Counted from the stretch's first letter, positions 30,830 to 40,607 are shown. The stretch is DNA of 64,000 bases from Caballeronia pedi (GCF_001544915.2 NZ_FCOE02000008.1:124001-188000); one strand, 5' to 3'. Numbers and translations: made by a program. The notes: generated by a model from the sequence alone, not told the origin.

Positions 30830-32035
30830 TTATTCCGCGGGACGCAGCTTCTTCACTTCGTCATCCGACGGCTGCACGCTCGCGCCATCGACATAACGGT
30901 AAGACGTCATCACACCCTTGCCGTCCTTCAGACCCGTCACGCCGACATACGCGCCCATCGTCGACTGATTGTCCTGTCTGCGATAAGTGATCGGACCGAA
31001 AGGCGTATCGACGGGCAAGCCCTTGAATGCGGCCGCGAGCTTGTCGGCGTCGGGCGAGCCGGCCTTCTTCAGGCCGTTGGCGATCGACATCATCGCCGTA
31101 TAGCCTACGACCGAACCCAAACGCGGATAGTCGTGATACTTCGCCTGATACGCGGCGACGAATTTCCTGTTCTCGGGCGTATCGATCGAATACCACGGAT
31201 AGCCCGTCACGATCCAGCCGACCGGCGCTTCCTTGCCCAATGGATCGAGATAATCCGGCTCGCCCGTCAGCAACGATACGACCGCGCGATCCTTGAACAG
31301 GCCGCGCGTATTGCCCTCACGCACGAACTTGCCCAGGTCCGCGCTGAACAGCACGTTGAAGATGGCGTCCGGTTTGGCATCGGCGAGCGCCTGCGTGACG
31401 GCGCCCGCATCGACGTTGCCGAGCGGCGTCGCCTGTTCCATGACGAACTCGACGTCCGGCTGCGCGGCCTTCAGCAAGCGCTTGAAGGTCGCTACCGCGG
31501 ACTGGCCATACTCGTAGTTCGGATAGACGAGCGCCCAGCGTTTCTTTTTGAGCTTCGCGGCTTCGGGCACGAGCATCGCGACCTGCATGTAAGTTGATGG
31601 GCGCAGCCGATACGTGTACTTGTTGCCGTCCTGCCAGACGATCTTGTCGGTGAGCGGCTCGGCCGCGAGGAAGAAGATGCGCCGCTGTTTCGCGAAGTCT
31701 GTGAGCGCGAGTCCCGTGTTCGACAGAAAGCCACCGAAGAGCATCTTCACCTGTTCGCGCGCGACGAGTTCCTGCGCGACGCGAACCGTATCGCCGGGAT
31801 TGCCGTTGTCGTCGCGCGAGACGACTTCGAGCTTGTTGCCGTTGATGCCGCCCGCCGCGTTGATCTCATCGAGCGCGAGATTCCAGCCGTTCTTGTACGG
31901 CAAAAGAAACGCAGGCTGCGCCTTATAACTATTGATCTCGCCGATCTTGATGGTGTCGGCGTGCGCGGCGAATGCGATGCTCGCCGCGATGGCCGTGATA
32001 GTGAGGCGCATCGGCGTGCCTGCACGGTTCGTCAT
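30830..32035 (-). CDS. Branched-chain-type ABC transporter binding protein
   Basis: A 401-aa periplasmic binding protein of the LivK/AmiC type. Signal peptide: MRLTITAIAASIAFAAHA (reading from the second in-frame Met) with cleavage before DTIKIG. Mature motifs: IGEINSYKAQPAFLLPYKNG, ALDEINAAGGINGNKLEVVS and the hinge YPNYEYGQSAVATFKRLLKA. A GAGGAGA ribosome site precedes the start at 32035. It belongs to the downstream end of the liv-like operon (livHM fusion, livG, livF, then this gene). The substrate is not evident; the divergent gamma-glutamylpolyamine-synthetase-like gene suggests an amine or amino acid. Confidence 0.92.
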   Translation of the reverse strand: MTNRAGTPMRLTITAIAASIAFAAHADTIKIGEINSYKAQPAFLLPYKNGWNLALDEINAAGGINGNKLEVVSRDDNGNPGDTVRVAQELVAREQVKMLFGGFLSNTGLALTDFAKQRRIFFLAAEPLTDKIVWQDGNKYTYRLRPSTYMQVAMLVPEAAKLKKKRWALVYPNYEYGQSAVATFKRLLKAAQPDVEFVMEQATPLGNVDAGAVTQALADAKPDAIFNVLFSADLGKFVREGNTRGLFKDRAVVSLLTGEPDYLDPLGKEAPVGWIVTGYPWYSIDTPENRKFVAAYQAKYHDYPRLGSVVGYTAMMSIANGLKKAGSPDADKLAAAFKGLPVDTPFGPITYRRQDNQSTMGAYVGVTGLKDGKGVMTSYRYVDGASVQPSDDEVKKLRPAE

Positions 32036-32055
32036 GTGATCTTCTCCTCTGCTTA

Positions 32056-32763
32056 TCAAATACCTAAAAACTCGCGACGCGCTTCGTCGTCGCTGGCGAA
32101 TGCGTTCATCGCGCCTCGATAGCGTATCTGGCCTTTTTCCAGCACATAGACGCGGTCGCTGACGAGTTGCGCGAAATGCAGGTTCTGCTCGGACAATAGA
32201 ATCGCGAGCCCTTCGCGTTTCAGTTCGAGAATCATATCGGCCATCTGCTCGACGATCACGGGCGCGACGCCTTCCGATGGCTCATCGAGCAGCACGAGGC
32301 GCGGATTGCCCATCAGCGTACGCGACACGGTCAGCATTTGCTGCTCGCCGCCGCTCATTCGGCTCGCGCGACGGTTGCGCATCTCGCCGAGATTCGGGAA
32401 CACGCGAAAGAGCTTGTCAGGCGTCCACAGCGGCGCATCATCGCGCGGCGGCTGACGGCCCGTGTCGAGATTCTCCATCACGGTCAGGTCGCCGAACACG
32501 CGGCGATCCTCGGGCACGTAGCCCAGACCCCTGCGCGCGATGCGATACGGCGCCATGCCTGCGATGCTCTCGCCCATGAACGACACCGCGCCCGAGATGC
32601 GCGGCAAAAGGCCCATCACGGCTTTCATCGTCGTCGACTTGCCTGCGCCGTTGCGGCCCATCAGCGCGACGACTTCGCCGCGCTGCACTTCGAAGCCGAC
32701 ACCGAACAGGATCTGCGCGCGGCCATAGAACGCATTCAGCGCGTCGACTTTCAGCAGCGTCAT
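32056..32763 (-). CDS. LivF-like ABC transporter ATPase
   Basis: A 235-aa ATPase with Walker A GRNGAGKST, signature MSGGEQQML and Walker B LVLLDEPSEG; the PEDRRVF pattern after the signature region is typical of LivF. It energises the branched-chain-type importer together with LivG. The start overlaps the LivG stop by 4 bp (ATGA), showing coupled translation. It is second last in the operon, and the binding-protein gene follows after 20 bp. Confidence 0.95.
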   Translation of the reverse strand: MTLLKVDALNAFYGRAQILFGVGFEVQRGEVVALMGRNGAGKSTTMKAVMGLLPRISGAVSFMGESIAGMAPYRIARRGLGYVPEDRRVFGDLTVMENLDTGRQPPRDDAPLWTPDKLFRVFPNLGEMRNRRASRMSGGEQQMLTVSRTLMGNPRLVLLDEPSEGVAPVIVEQMADMILELKREGLAILLSEQNLHFAQLVSDRVYVLEKGQIRYRGAMNAFASDDEARREFLGI

Positions 32764-33545
32764 GACGATGCTCCCGCGCCCAGCGCCGCACGCGGCGCGA
32801 ACGACGCGCCCGTGCCGAGATAGACCTCGCGCACACGCGCATCGTTGCGAATAGTGTCCGCATCGCCTTGCGCGATCAGACGGCCGCGCGCGAGCACGAT
32901 CAGCCTGTCGGCGTGCTCGAACACCACGTCCATGCTGTGCTCCGTGAACAGCACGCCGATGTTGCGCTCCTTCGCGAGACGCGCGGTAAGCGTCATCAGC
33001 TCATTGCGTTCCTGCGGCGCCATGCCCGCGGTGGGTTCGTCCATCAACAGAAGCCTTGGATGGTTTGCGAGCGCGATCGCCAGTTCGACGCGCTTCACAT
33101 CGCCGTATGCGAGCACCGCGCAACTGCGGCGCGCGTGCGCCGTCATGCCGACGAGATCGAGCAAGGCCATCGCTTCATCTGCCTTCCATGACGCGACACG
33201 CCCGAACAGGCTATGGATGCGCCGCTCGCGCGACAGCAGCGCCATCTGTACGTTTTCGAGCACGGTCATCGAATTGAAGGTCGCGGCGATCTGGAACGTG
33301 CGGCCCACGCCGAGCCGCCAGATGTCGCGCGGTCGCATGCCGGCGATGTCGCGTCCGTCTAGACGGATCGAGCCCGCACTCGGTCTGAGCTGTCCGTTGA
33401 TCATGTTGAAGCATGTCGATTTGCCCGCGCCGTTCGGGCCGATCAGCGCAAGCAGGCGTCCTGCTTCGAGATCGAACGATACGTCGTCGACGGCCTGCAC
33501 GCCGTCGAAAGACTTCGAGAGATGCGCGATGGACAGCAGCGTCAT
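32760..33545 (-). CDS. LivG-like ABC transporter ATPase
   Basis: A 261-aa ATPase: Walker A GPNGAGKSTC, the LivG-typical GVGRTFQIAATFN switch, Walker B LLLMDEPTAGM and a C-terminal CVEALFxGxxx-like tail (VREVYLGTG). The LSGG signature is unusual: the region reads CAVLAYGDVKRVELAIAL, with AYGD where LSGGxxxRxE is expected; the AYG[DE] form is common in LivG proteins. Start 33545 overlaps the permease fusion stop by 4 bp. A longer upstream frame (to 34850) is an antisense-type shadow. Confidence 0.93.
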   Translation of the reverse strand: MTLLSIAHLSKSFDGVQAVDDVSFDLEAGRLLALIGPNGAGKSTCFNMINGQLRPSAGSIRLDGRDIAGMRPRDIWRLGVGRTFQIAATFNSMTVLENVQMALLSRERRIHSLFGRVASWKADEAMALLDLVGMTAHARRSCAVLAYGDVKRVELAIALANHPRLLLMDEPTAGMAPQERNELMTLTARLAKERNIGVLFTEHSMDVVFEHADRLIVLARGRLIAQGDADTIRNDARVREVYLGTGASFAPRAALGAGASS

Positions 33546-35422
33546 TGCTCCTCCCGGAAGAAGCGATCGCGCACGAAGCCCGCGATGCCTTGCGGAAACG
33601 CAATGACGAGCACGAGAATCGCCGCGCCGAGCAGCGCCTGCCAGTAGTCGGTCTGTCGCGCGACGGTGTCCTGCAGCCAGGTGAACACGCTCGCGCCGAC
33701 GATCGGTCCGGCCAGCGTCTGAATGCCGCCGAGCAGGACCATCACGAGGCCATCGACCGAGCGGCCCACGCTGATGACTTCGGGCGAGATATTGCCCTTC
33801 GAGAACGCATAGAGCGAGCCCGCCAGCCCGCACACGAGCGACGCGACGACGAACGCGGCCCACTGCACGCGCGCGACGTTCACGCCGATCGCTTCGGCGC
33901 GCAAGGGCGAGTCGCGGCCCGCGCGCATCGCGAAGCCCAGCGGCGAGAACAGCATGCGGCGCAACAGCCAGATGCCGAGCACCGCGAATACGAGCGTGAG
34001 GTAATAGAACGCGACGGGCGATGCGAGCCACGGCGACGGCCAGATGCCCAGAATGCCGTTGCTGCCGCCCGTCACCGCATCCCATTGAAAGACGACGGAC
34101 CACACGATCTGCGCGAACGCGAGCGTGAGCATCGCCAGATACACACCGGAGAGACGCACGCAGAACCAGCCGAACACGAGCGCGCCCATGCCCGCGAGGA
34201 GCGGGCCGAGCACGAGCGCGGCTTCCATCGGCAGCGCGAAGACTTTGAGGAACAAAGCCGCGCCATATGCGCCGAGTCCGAAGTACGCCGCATGACCAAA
34301 CGAATGCATGCCGCCCGGTCCCATGATGAAGTGCAGGCTCGCGGCGAACAGCACCGCGATCATGATCTCGACCAGCAGCACGGGCAGATACGGAAACGCA
34401 TCGGCGGCGAGCGGTGCGAGCGCGAGCGCGATCACCACGACCGCCGCGCCGATCTTCATGGTGCGCGTGGCGGGCCGCAAAGGTTGATCGGCGGGCGCGG
34501 CGGAACGGGCGACGGCCTGCGCGCGCCCGAACAATCCCCACGGACGCAGCACCAGCACGACGGCCATCACGACGAACTCCGCGACGAGCGTGAACTTCGA
34601 CAACGAGAAGTCGATGCCCGCGATCGACACATGCCCGATGCCGATGCACATCGCCTTGATCTCCGCGATCAGCAATGCGGCGACGAACGCGCCAGGTATC
34701 GAACCCATTCCACCGACCACGACCACGACGAACGCATTGCCGATGGTCTCGAGATCGAGCGACAGGTTCGCGGACATGCGCGGCACCTGCAGCGCGCCGC
34801 CGAGTCCCGCGAGCAGTGCGCCGACGAAGAACACGCCGGTGAAAAGCCACGCCTGATTGACGCCGAGCGCGCCGAGCATCTCGCGATCAGCGCTCGCCGC
34901 GCGCACCAGCGTGCCCCAGCGCGTGCGCGTGAGCGCATACCAGAGCGCGAGCAGCACGAGCGGACCGATGACGATCAACGCGAGATCGTAAGTGGGCAAC
35001 GCATGGCCGAGCAACTGCACGGCGCCTTCGAGATGCGGCGCGCGCGGACCGAACAGATCTTCCGGTCCCCACACGTAGAGCGCGGCATCGCGAATGATCA
35101 GCACGAGCGCAAAGGTGGCGAGCAGATGAAAGAGTTCGGGCGCGCGATAAATGCGCCTCAGCACGCCCACTTCCATCGCCGCGCCGATCGCGCCGACCAG
35201 GAGCGCCGCGCCCGCCACCGACGCCCAGAAGCCCGCGACGGTCGCGCCGAAGCGGCTCGTGAAGCTATACGCGATATACACGCCGAGCATGTACAGCGAG
35301 CCATGCGCGAAGTTGACGATGCGCGTGACGCCGAAGATGAGCGACAGGCCCGACGCGACGAGAAAGAGCGCACAGGCATCGGCCAGGCCGTTGACGAGTT
35401 GGACGAGCAGGTTGGAGAGCAT
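33542..35422 (-). CDS. Fused LivH-LivM permease
   Basis: A 626-aa protein in which the usual two branched-chain permeases are one chain. Residues 1-290 match LivH (LVNGLADACALFLVASGLSL, FGVTRIVNFAHGSLYMLGVY, GGMGSIPGAFVAALLIAEIK), and residues 330-626 match LivM (GGMHSFGHAAYFGLGAYGAA, ISPEVISVGRSVDGLVMVLL, GGIQTLAGPIVGASVFTWLQ). A ~40-residue linker (about 290-330) joins them. About 15-16 membrane helices are expected. The fusion is intact, with no frameshift visible. It is the first gene of the operon; the intergenic 556 bp upstream is shared with the divergent GS-like gene. Confidence 0.94.
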   Translation of the reverse strand: MLSNLLVQLVNGLADACALFLVASGLSLIFGVTRIVNFAHGSLYMLGVYIAYSFTSRFGATVAGFWASVAGAALLVGAIGAAMEVGVLRRIYRAPELFHLLATFALVLIIRDAALYVWGPEDLFGPRAPHLEGAVQLLGHALPTYDLALIVIGPLVLLALWYALTRTRWGTLVRAASADREMLGALGVNQAWLFTGVFFVGALLAGLGGALQVPRMSANLSLDLETIGNAFVVVVVGGMGSIPGAFVAALLIAEIKAMCIGIGHVSIAGIDFSLSKFTLVAEFVVMAVVLVLRPWGLFGRAQAVARSAAPADQPLRPATRTMKIGAAVVVIALALAPLAADAFPYLPVLLVEIMIAVLFAASLHFIMGPGGMHSFGHAAYFGLGAYGAALFLKVFALPMEAALVLGPLLAGMGALVFGWFCVRLSGVYLAMLTLAFAQIVWSVVFQWDAVTGGSNGILGIWPSPWLASPVAFYYLTLVFAVLGIWLLRRMLFSPLGFAMRAGRDSPLRAEAIGVNVARVQWAAFVVASLVCGLAGSLYAFSKGNISPEVISVGRSVDGLVMVLLGGIQTLAGPIVGASVFTWLQDTVARQTDYWQALLGAAILVLVIAFPQGIAGFVRDRFFREEQ

Positions 35423-35978
35423 CGGGCTCTGTGGACGTTCGAAGCGAAAGAGCCGACATTATCGATGAATTGCGCAACGAACTCCCGAACCGCACACGGC
35501 AAGAATGATTCGCGTGCGGCCGCTGGAAAAAACGTATTGACGGCGTTTATGTCTCGCGTATCCTCGTTGAAGGGCAATTGTCGGCATTGCAACGTCGGCA
35601 ATCGCCCTGCCAATCAACTCGCCAAACGAGTGTTATCGTGAAAGCCCAAAGCCCTCTGGCCCGTCGGAGCGTGTACCGCTCCTGCGCCGATCGCTGCGGC
35701 ACGACTTCCGGGCGCCGCTTCCTGTCGGTTCTGACCGTTCTTTCCCGCCGCTGTGTGCGGCGTCGCAACGTCGTCTCTGCGCGTGCGTTCATCGCCGTGG
35801 AGCGCGTTGGCGCAGCGTCACTGCTGCCGTAGCGCCTCTTCCCGTTTCCCTTCGCTAGCTGACTGGTTCGCGCGCGTGCGTCCGCACGCGTGAATGCGCG
35901 CGCCTTCCTTCATTGCGCCTTCGCGATGCATCGCACAGGCCGTGGATGCATGCGCCTGCTCAATACACGAGAACGATA
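35423..35978. other. Divergent intergenic region (liv operon / GS-like gene)
   Basis: A 556-bp gap between divergent operons, likely holding both promoters. I see a tight inverted repeat CGCGTGCG (35873-35880) / CGCACGCG (35883-35890) with a 2-bp loop close to the GS-like gene, which could be an operator or attenuator. Open frames exist in this gap but lack ribosome sites and credible codon bias, so I do not call genes. No T-run follows the repeat, so it is not a good intrinsic terminator. Confidence 0.45.
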
Positions 35979-37313
35979 ATGGAACGCATCGACGAATTCC
36001 TCCGAAAACATCGCATCACCGAAATCGAAGCGATCATTCCCGATATGGCCGGCACCGCGCGCGGCAAGATCATTCCGCGCAGCAAGTTCGAATCGGGCGA
36101 ATCGATGCGCCTGCCGCAAGCCGTGATGATCCAGACCGTCACGGGCGATTATCCCGTCGATGGCAGCTTCACCGGCGTCACCGATCCCGACATGGTGTGC
36201 GTGCCCGATCCCGCGACGATCCGCCTGATTCCGTGGGCCGCCGATCCGACCGCGCAGGTCATCCACGATTGCGTGCATTTCGACGGCACGCCCGTCGCCA
36301 TTTCGCCGCGCCGCGTGTTGCGGCAAGTGCTGCAGAAATTCGCCGAGAAGGGCTGGCGGCCGGTCGTCGCGCCCGAACTCGAATTCTTTCTCGTCGACAT
36401 GAACCGCGATCCGGACCTGCCGCTGCAGCCGCCCGTCGGCAGAACCGGGCGCGCGGAAACGGGACGTCAGGCGTATTCGATCGATGCGGTCAACGAGTTC
36501 GATCCGCTCTTCGAAGACATCTACGAGTATTGCGAAGTGCAGGAACTCGAAGTCGACACGCTGATTCACGAAGTGGGCGCGGCGCAGATGGAAATCAACT
36601 TCATGCACGGCGATGCGCTCAATCTCGCGGACCGCGTGTTTCTCTTCAAGCGCACGGTGCGCGAGGCGGCGCTGCGCCACAAGATGTACGCGACCTTCAT
36701 GGCCAAGCCGATGGAAACCGAGCCGGGTTCGGCAATGCACGTGCATCAGAGCATCGTCGATGAAGAGACCGGGCGCAATCTCTTCACCAATCGCGAAGGT
36801 GAACCGACCGGGCTTTTCTATAGCTACATCGCGGGCCTGCAGAAATACACGCCCGCGCTCATGCCGATCTTCGCGCCGTATATCAATTCGTATCGCCGGT
36901 TATCGCGCTTCATGGCCGCGCCGATCAACGTGCAATGGGGCTACGACAATCGCACCGTGGGCTTTCGCGTGCCGCATTCGTCGCCACAGGCGCGGCGCAT
37001 CGAGAATCGCATACCGGGCGTCGACTGCAACCCGTATCTCGCGATCGCGGCGACACTGGCGGCCGGTTACCTCGGCATGACGCAGCATCTCGAACCGACC
37101 GAGCCGCTTGCGAGCGACGGCTATCGCCAGCCGTATCAGCTACCGCGCAATCTCGAAGAAGGCCTCACGCTGATGGGCGCTTGCGAGCCGCTCGCCGAGA
37201 TGTTCGGCGAGAAGTTCGTGCGCGCGTTTCTCGCGCTGAAGGAAACGGAATATGAAGCGTTCTTCCGCGTGATCAGTTCGTGGGAACGCAAGCATCTGCT
37301 ACTGCACGTCTGA
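35979..37313 (+). CDS. puuA: Gamma-glutamylputrescine synthetase-like (glutamine synthetase family)
   Basis: A 444-aa GS-fold enzyme. The GS catalytic half is present: EFFLVDMN, then IHEVGAAQMEINFMHGDALN and EPGSAMHVHQSIVDEETGRN, plus the C-terminal EYEAFFRVISSWERKHLLLH tail. GS-like enzymes of this size with an aminotransferase neighbour are typically PuuA (gamma-glutamyl-putrescine synthetase): ATP-dependent ligation of glutamate to a diamine, the first step of one putrescine pathway. Substrate is inferred from the aminotransferase 17 bp downstream and the importer upstream. Start 35979 has a GAGAA site; an ATG at 35913 would add a non-conserved tail. Symbol is tentative. Confidence 0.85.
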   Translation: MERIDEFLRKHRITEIEAIIPDMAGTARGKIIPRSKFESGESMRLPQAVMIQTVTGDYPVDGSFTGVTDPDMVCVPDPATIRLIPWAADPTAQVIHDCVHFDGTPVAISPRRVLRQVLQKFAEKGWRPVVAPELEFFLVDMNRDPDLPLQPPVGRTGRAETGRQAYSIDAVNEFDPLFEDIYEYCEVQELEVDTLIHEVGAAQMEINFMHGDALNLADRVFLFKRTVREAALRHKMYATFMAKPMETEPGSAMHVHQSIVDEETGRNLFTNREGEPTGLFYSYIAGLQKYTPALMPIFAPYINSYRRLSRFMAAPINVQWGYDNRTVGFRVPHSSPQARRIENRIPGVDCNPYLAIAATLAAGYLGMTQHLEPTEPLASDGYRQPYQLPRNLEEGLTLMGACEPLAEMFGEKFVRAFLALKETEYEAFFRVISSWERKHLLLHV

Positions 37314-37330
37314 TATCGGGAGAAGACGAC

Positions 37331-38707
37331 ATGAACGATCGAATCGACTCGACAGCCCATTACCGCGCGCTCGACGCCGCGCATCATCTGCATCCGTTCT
37401 CCGACATGGGCGCGCTCAATCGCGCGGGCAGCCGCGTGATCGTGAAGGCCGAGGGCGTTTATCTGTGGGACTCGGACGGCAATCGCATCATCGACGGCAT
37501 GGCCGGTTTGTGGTGCGTGAACGTGGGCTATGGACGCCGCGAACTCGCGGATGCCGCGCTGAAGCAGATGCAGGCGCTGCCCTACTACAACACCTTCTTC
37601 AAGACGACGCATCCGCCGGTGATCGAACTCTCCGCCTTGCTCGCGGAACTCGCGCCCGCGCGATTCAATCGCTTTCTCTATTGCAACAGCGGCTCGGAAG
37701 CCAACGATACGGCGCTGCGCGCGGTGCATCGTTACTGGGCCGTGCAAGGCAAGCCGAAGAAGCGCTATGTAATCGCGCGCAGAAATGCTTATCACGGCTC
37801 GACCATCGCGGGCGCCACGCTCGGCGGCATGAGCTATATGCACGAGCAGATGCCGTCGAAGATGGAGCATGTCGCGCATATCGATCAGCCTTACTGGTTC
37901 GGCGAAGGCGGCGCGATGAGCGCGGACGCGTTCGGCCTCGCGCGGGCGCGTCAGCTCGAAGAGAAGATCATCGAACTCGGCGCGGACAACGTCGCGGCGT
38001 TCATCGGCGAGCCGTTTCAGGGTGCGGGCGGCGTGATCTTTCCGCCAGCGAGCTATTGGCCGGAGATCGAGCGTATCTGCCGCAAGCATGATGTGTTGCT
38101 GATCGCCGATGAAGTAATCGGTGGCTTCGGGCGTACGGGGGAATGGTTCGCGCATCGGCACTTCGGCTTCGAGCCGGATGTCATCACGATGGCCAAGGGT
38201 CTCACGAGCGGCTATGTGCCGATGGGCGCGGTCGCGTTATCGGACACCATCGCGGATGCGATCGTGAACAGCGGCGAGTTCAATCACGGCTTCACGTATT
38301 CGGGGCATCCCGTCGCTGCCGCTGTCGCCGTGGCGAATCTGAAGTTGCTGCGCGACGAAGGCATCGTGGACAGCGTGAAGAACGATACAGGTCCGTACTT
38401 TCAACAGCGCTTGCGCGACGCGCTGGGCGATCATCCGATCGTCGGAGAGATTGCGGGCGCGGGGCTCGTCGCGGGCATTCAGTTGGCCGTCGATCGCGTG
38501 ACGAGAAAGCGCTTCGCCAATGGCGACGATATCGGCACCCTGTGCCGCGATTTCTGCTTTGCGGGCAACCTCGTGATGCGCGCGAGTCACGATCGCATGT
38601 TGCTGTCGCCGCCGCTCGTCGTCACGCATGACGAGATCGACGAGATCGTCGACAAGGCCAAAGCCGCGCTCGACGCGACATCACACTCGATCACGCACGC
38701 CGCTTGA
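37331..38707 (+). CDS. Class III aminotransferase (putrescine/omega-amino acid type)
   Basis: A 458-aa PLP enzyme. It has the class III markers NSGSEANDTALRA, AYHGSTIAGATLGG, LIADEVIGGFGRTG and the PLP lysine Lys289 in MAKGLTSGY. This sub-branch (spuC/ygjG-like) uses putrescine, beta-alanine, GABA or similar amines, with pyruvate commonly as acceptor. Its start lies 17 bp after the GS-like gene stop, so both are one transcript. Together with the adjacent importer they suggest capture and breakdown of a polyamine or related amine. The exact donor cannot be read from sequence. Confidence 0.9.
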   Translation: MNDRIDSTAHYRALDAAHHLHPFSDMGALNRAGSRVIVKAEGVYLWDSDGNRIIDGMAGLWCVNVGYGRRELADAALKQMQALPYYNTFFKTTHPPVIELSALLAELAPARFNRFLYCNSGSEANDTALRAVHRYWAVQGKPKKRYVIARRNAYHGSTIAGATLGGMSYMHEQMPSKMEHVAHIDQPYWFGEGGAMSADAFGLARARQLEEKIIELGADNVAAFIGEPFQGAGGVIFPPASYWPEIERICRKHDVLLIADEVIGGFGRTGEWFAHRHFGFEPDVITMAKGLTSGYVPMGAVALSDTIADAIVNSGEFNHGFTYSGHPVAAAVAVANLKLLRDEGIVDSVKNDTGPYFQQRLRDALGDHPIVGEIAGAGLVAGIQLAVDRVTRKRFANGDDIGTLCRDFCFAGNLVMRASHDRMLLSPPLVVTHDEIDEIVDKAKAALDATSHSITHAA

Positions 38708-39587
38708 CGAAGTATTCCGCCGCCATGTGCCGGAAGGCCGTGACGGCGGGATTGTCCTGATCCGTGCGCCACGCCATGCTCATTTCCGCCTGAACGGTAT
38801 TGCCGGCGATGTCCCTGAACTCGACGTTGTCGTAATGAAACCGCTGCGACGATGCGGGAAGAATCGACACGCCCAGGCCCGCGCGCACGAGCGACAGAAT
38901 GGTCGGCGTCTGATCGATGTATTGCGTGAAATGCGGCTTCACGTCATCGGCGACGAGCATGCTCATGATGCGATCGTGGAAGTATTTGCCGTGCGTGGGC
39001 GAATGCATGATAAACGCCTGCTCGTGCAACTGCGCGAGTTCGAGCTGTTCGAAGCGGCACAGTTCGTGTCTTGCAGGCAGCGCGACGATCATCGGCTCAC
39101 GATCGACGAGAAGGAACTCCACTTTCTGACGCGACGGCAGCGGCCGCATGAAGCCGAGGTCGATCGCGTTCGCCTCGAAGCCTTCGATCTGCGCGACCGA
39201 GATCATCTCCAGCAACACGACATCGATATCCGGCAAGTCATGCTTCGCCGCGACCAGTAACTCGGGGATCAACTCGTAGCCCGCCGCGCCCGTGAAGCCG
39301 ATTCGCACGCGCCCGGTCTTGCCCTTGCTCGCGCGCCTGACCGTGCTTTCGGCCTGCTCGGAGAGGTTGAGCAGACGCGTTGCGTCCGCGAGAAACACGC
39401 GCCCTTCGGTGGTCAGCTTGACGGCGCGGCCGACGCGTTCGAAAAGCTGCACGCCCAGGTTCTCTTCCAGCAGATGAATCTGTCTGGAAAGAGGCGGCTG
39501 CGTCATGTGGAGCAATGCCGCCGCGCGCCTGAAATTCAGTTCCGTCGCGGCGGCGACAAAGCAACGCACTTGTCCGAGATCGAGCAT
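38691..39587 (-). CDS. LysR-type transcriptional regulator
   Basis: A 298-aa regulator with the LysR HTH (VRCFVAAATELNFRRAAALL followed by SRQIHLLEENLGVQLFERVG) and a ligand-binding domain with RIGFTGAAGYELIPELL. This subgroup, with hydroxyacid and aromatic inducers, is common near MFS transporters. The gene overlaps the aminotransferase by 17 bp tail to tail. It lies 66 bp after the D-2-hydroxyacid dehydrogenase gene on the same strand, so it is probably the last gene of that pair, and the divergent MFS gene is a likely target. Confidence 0.9.
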   Translation of the reverse strand: MLDLGQVRCFVAAATELNFRRAAALLHMTQPPLSRQIHLLEENLGVQLFERVGRAVKLTTEGRVFLADATRLLNLSEQAESTVRRASKGKTGRVRIGFTGAAGYELIPELLVAAKHDLPDIDVVLLEMISVAQIEGFEANAIDLGFMRPLPSRQKVEFLLVDREPMIVALPARHELCRFEQLELAQLHEQAFIMHSPTHGKYFHDRIMSMLVADDVKPHFTQYIDQTPTILSLVRAGLGVSILPASSQRFHYDNVEFRDIAGNTVQAEMSMAWRTDQDNPAVTAFRHMAAEYFVKRRA

Positions 39588-39653
39588 TCGTAATCGACGT
39601 TGAAGTGATAGCCGATCATTATATGTTCGCCCCCGACGCGTTCACATCGATAT

Positions 39654-40607
39654 TCAGGTCGTCAGGCTGCCTTCGGGACGTTGTCCCGCGAGACCCTGAG
39701 CAAGACTCGCGAGCACCATCTCGCCCATCGCGGTGCGCGATTCCACCGTCGCGCTTGCGCGATGCGCCTGCAGCACGACGCGATCCATGCCGAACAGTTC
39801 GACGGGCACATTGGGTTCATCGACGAACACGTCGAGGCCCGCGCCTGCGATCGCGCCACGCGACAATGCTTCGACGAGATCGCTTTCCACCACGAGCTTG
39901 CCGCGCGCGATGTTGATGAGATAGCCATCCTTGCCCAACGCATCGAGCACGGCGGCGTTCACGATGCCCTTCGCCTTGTCGGCCGCCGCTGCAAGAATGA
40001 GGATGTCGCTTTCGCGAGCGAGCGACAGCAGATCCGGCACGAAGCGATAGTCGACGCCGTCGATCGGGCGTACGTCCGTATAGGCGATCGGGCAGGCGAA
40101 TGCGGCGGCGCGCTGCGCGATCGCGCGACCGACCTTGCCGAGCCCCACGATGCCCACGCGCTTGCCGCTGAAACGGCGCGCCAACGGAATCGCGCTCGGG
40201 CTCGGGTTCTTCACCCATTTGCCGGTCTTCACGAAGTCGTTGCCGGGACAGATCTCACGCAGCACGGTCAGGATCAAACCGATCGCGAGATCGGCCACGT
40301 CCTCGGTCAACGCGCCGAACGTGCCCGTCACCGGAATGCCGCGCGAACGTGCGAATTCGAGATCGACCGCATCGGTGCCGACGCCGTTCACCGCGATCAC
40401 CTGCAACGCGGGCAAGCGCTCGATCAGATCGTTCGAAATGCCCGTATGCCCGCCGGTGATCACGCCGCGAATCGACGCGCCGTGCTCGCGGATATACGCG
40501 TCCTTGTCGTCCTGTTCGAACAGGCGATGCATCGTGTAGAGCGCATCCAGCTTCTCGTTGATGGCCGGTACGAGGATAGGGTTCAGTTGCAGAATGCTCG
40601 GCTTCAA
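39654..40607 (-). CDS. D-2-hydroxyacid dehydrogenase (NAD(P)-dependent)
   Basis: A 317-aa enzyme of the glyoxylate/hydroxypyruvate reductase type. NAD binding motif GIVGLGKVGRA lies in the Rossmann half; the usual substrate-binding Arg region reads NGVGTDAVDLEF; LINIARGKLVVESDLVEAL contains the family's Arg; VVLQAHRASATVESRTAMG holds the probable catalytic His. Start is TTG at 40605-40607, preceded by GGAG; the longer ATG frame to 40820 is unlikely because it adds a non-homologous tail and crosses the promoter. The substrate is a small 2-keto or 2-hydroxy acid, likely imported by the divergent MFS protein. Confidence 0.87.
   Translation of the reverse strand: MKPSILQLNPILVPAINEKLDALYTMHRLFEQDDKDAYIREHGASIRGVITGGHTGISNDLIERLPALQVIAVNGVGTDAVDLEFARSRGIPVTGTFGALTEDVADLAIGLILTVLREICPGNDFVKTGKWVKNPSPSAIPLARRFSGKRVGIVGLGKVGRAIAQRAAAFACPIAYTDVRPIDGVDYRFVPDLLSLARESDILILAAAADKAKGIVNAAVLDALGKDGYLINIARGKLVVESDLVEALSRGAIAGAGLDVFVDEPNVPVELFGMDRVVLQAHRASATVESRTAMGEMVLASLAQGLAGQRPEGSLTT

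Noticed and set aside
35578..35832. An 84-aa plus-strand frame in the divergent gap
   Set aside because: No ribosome site, Arg/Ser-rich translation and no domain; more likely promoter or leader sequence.
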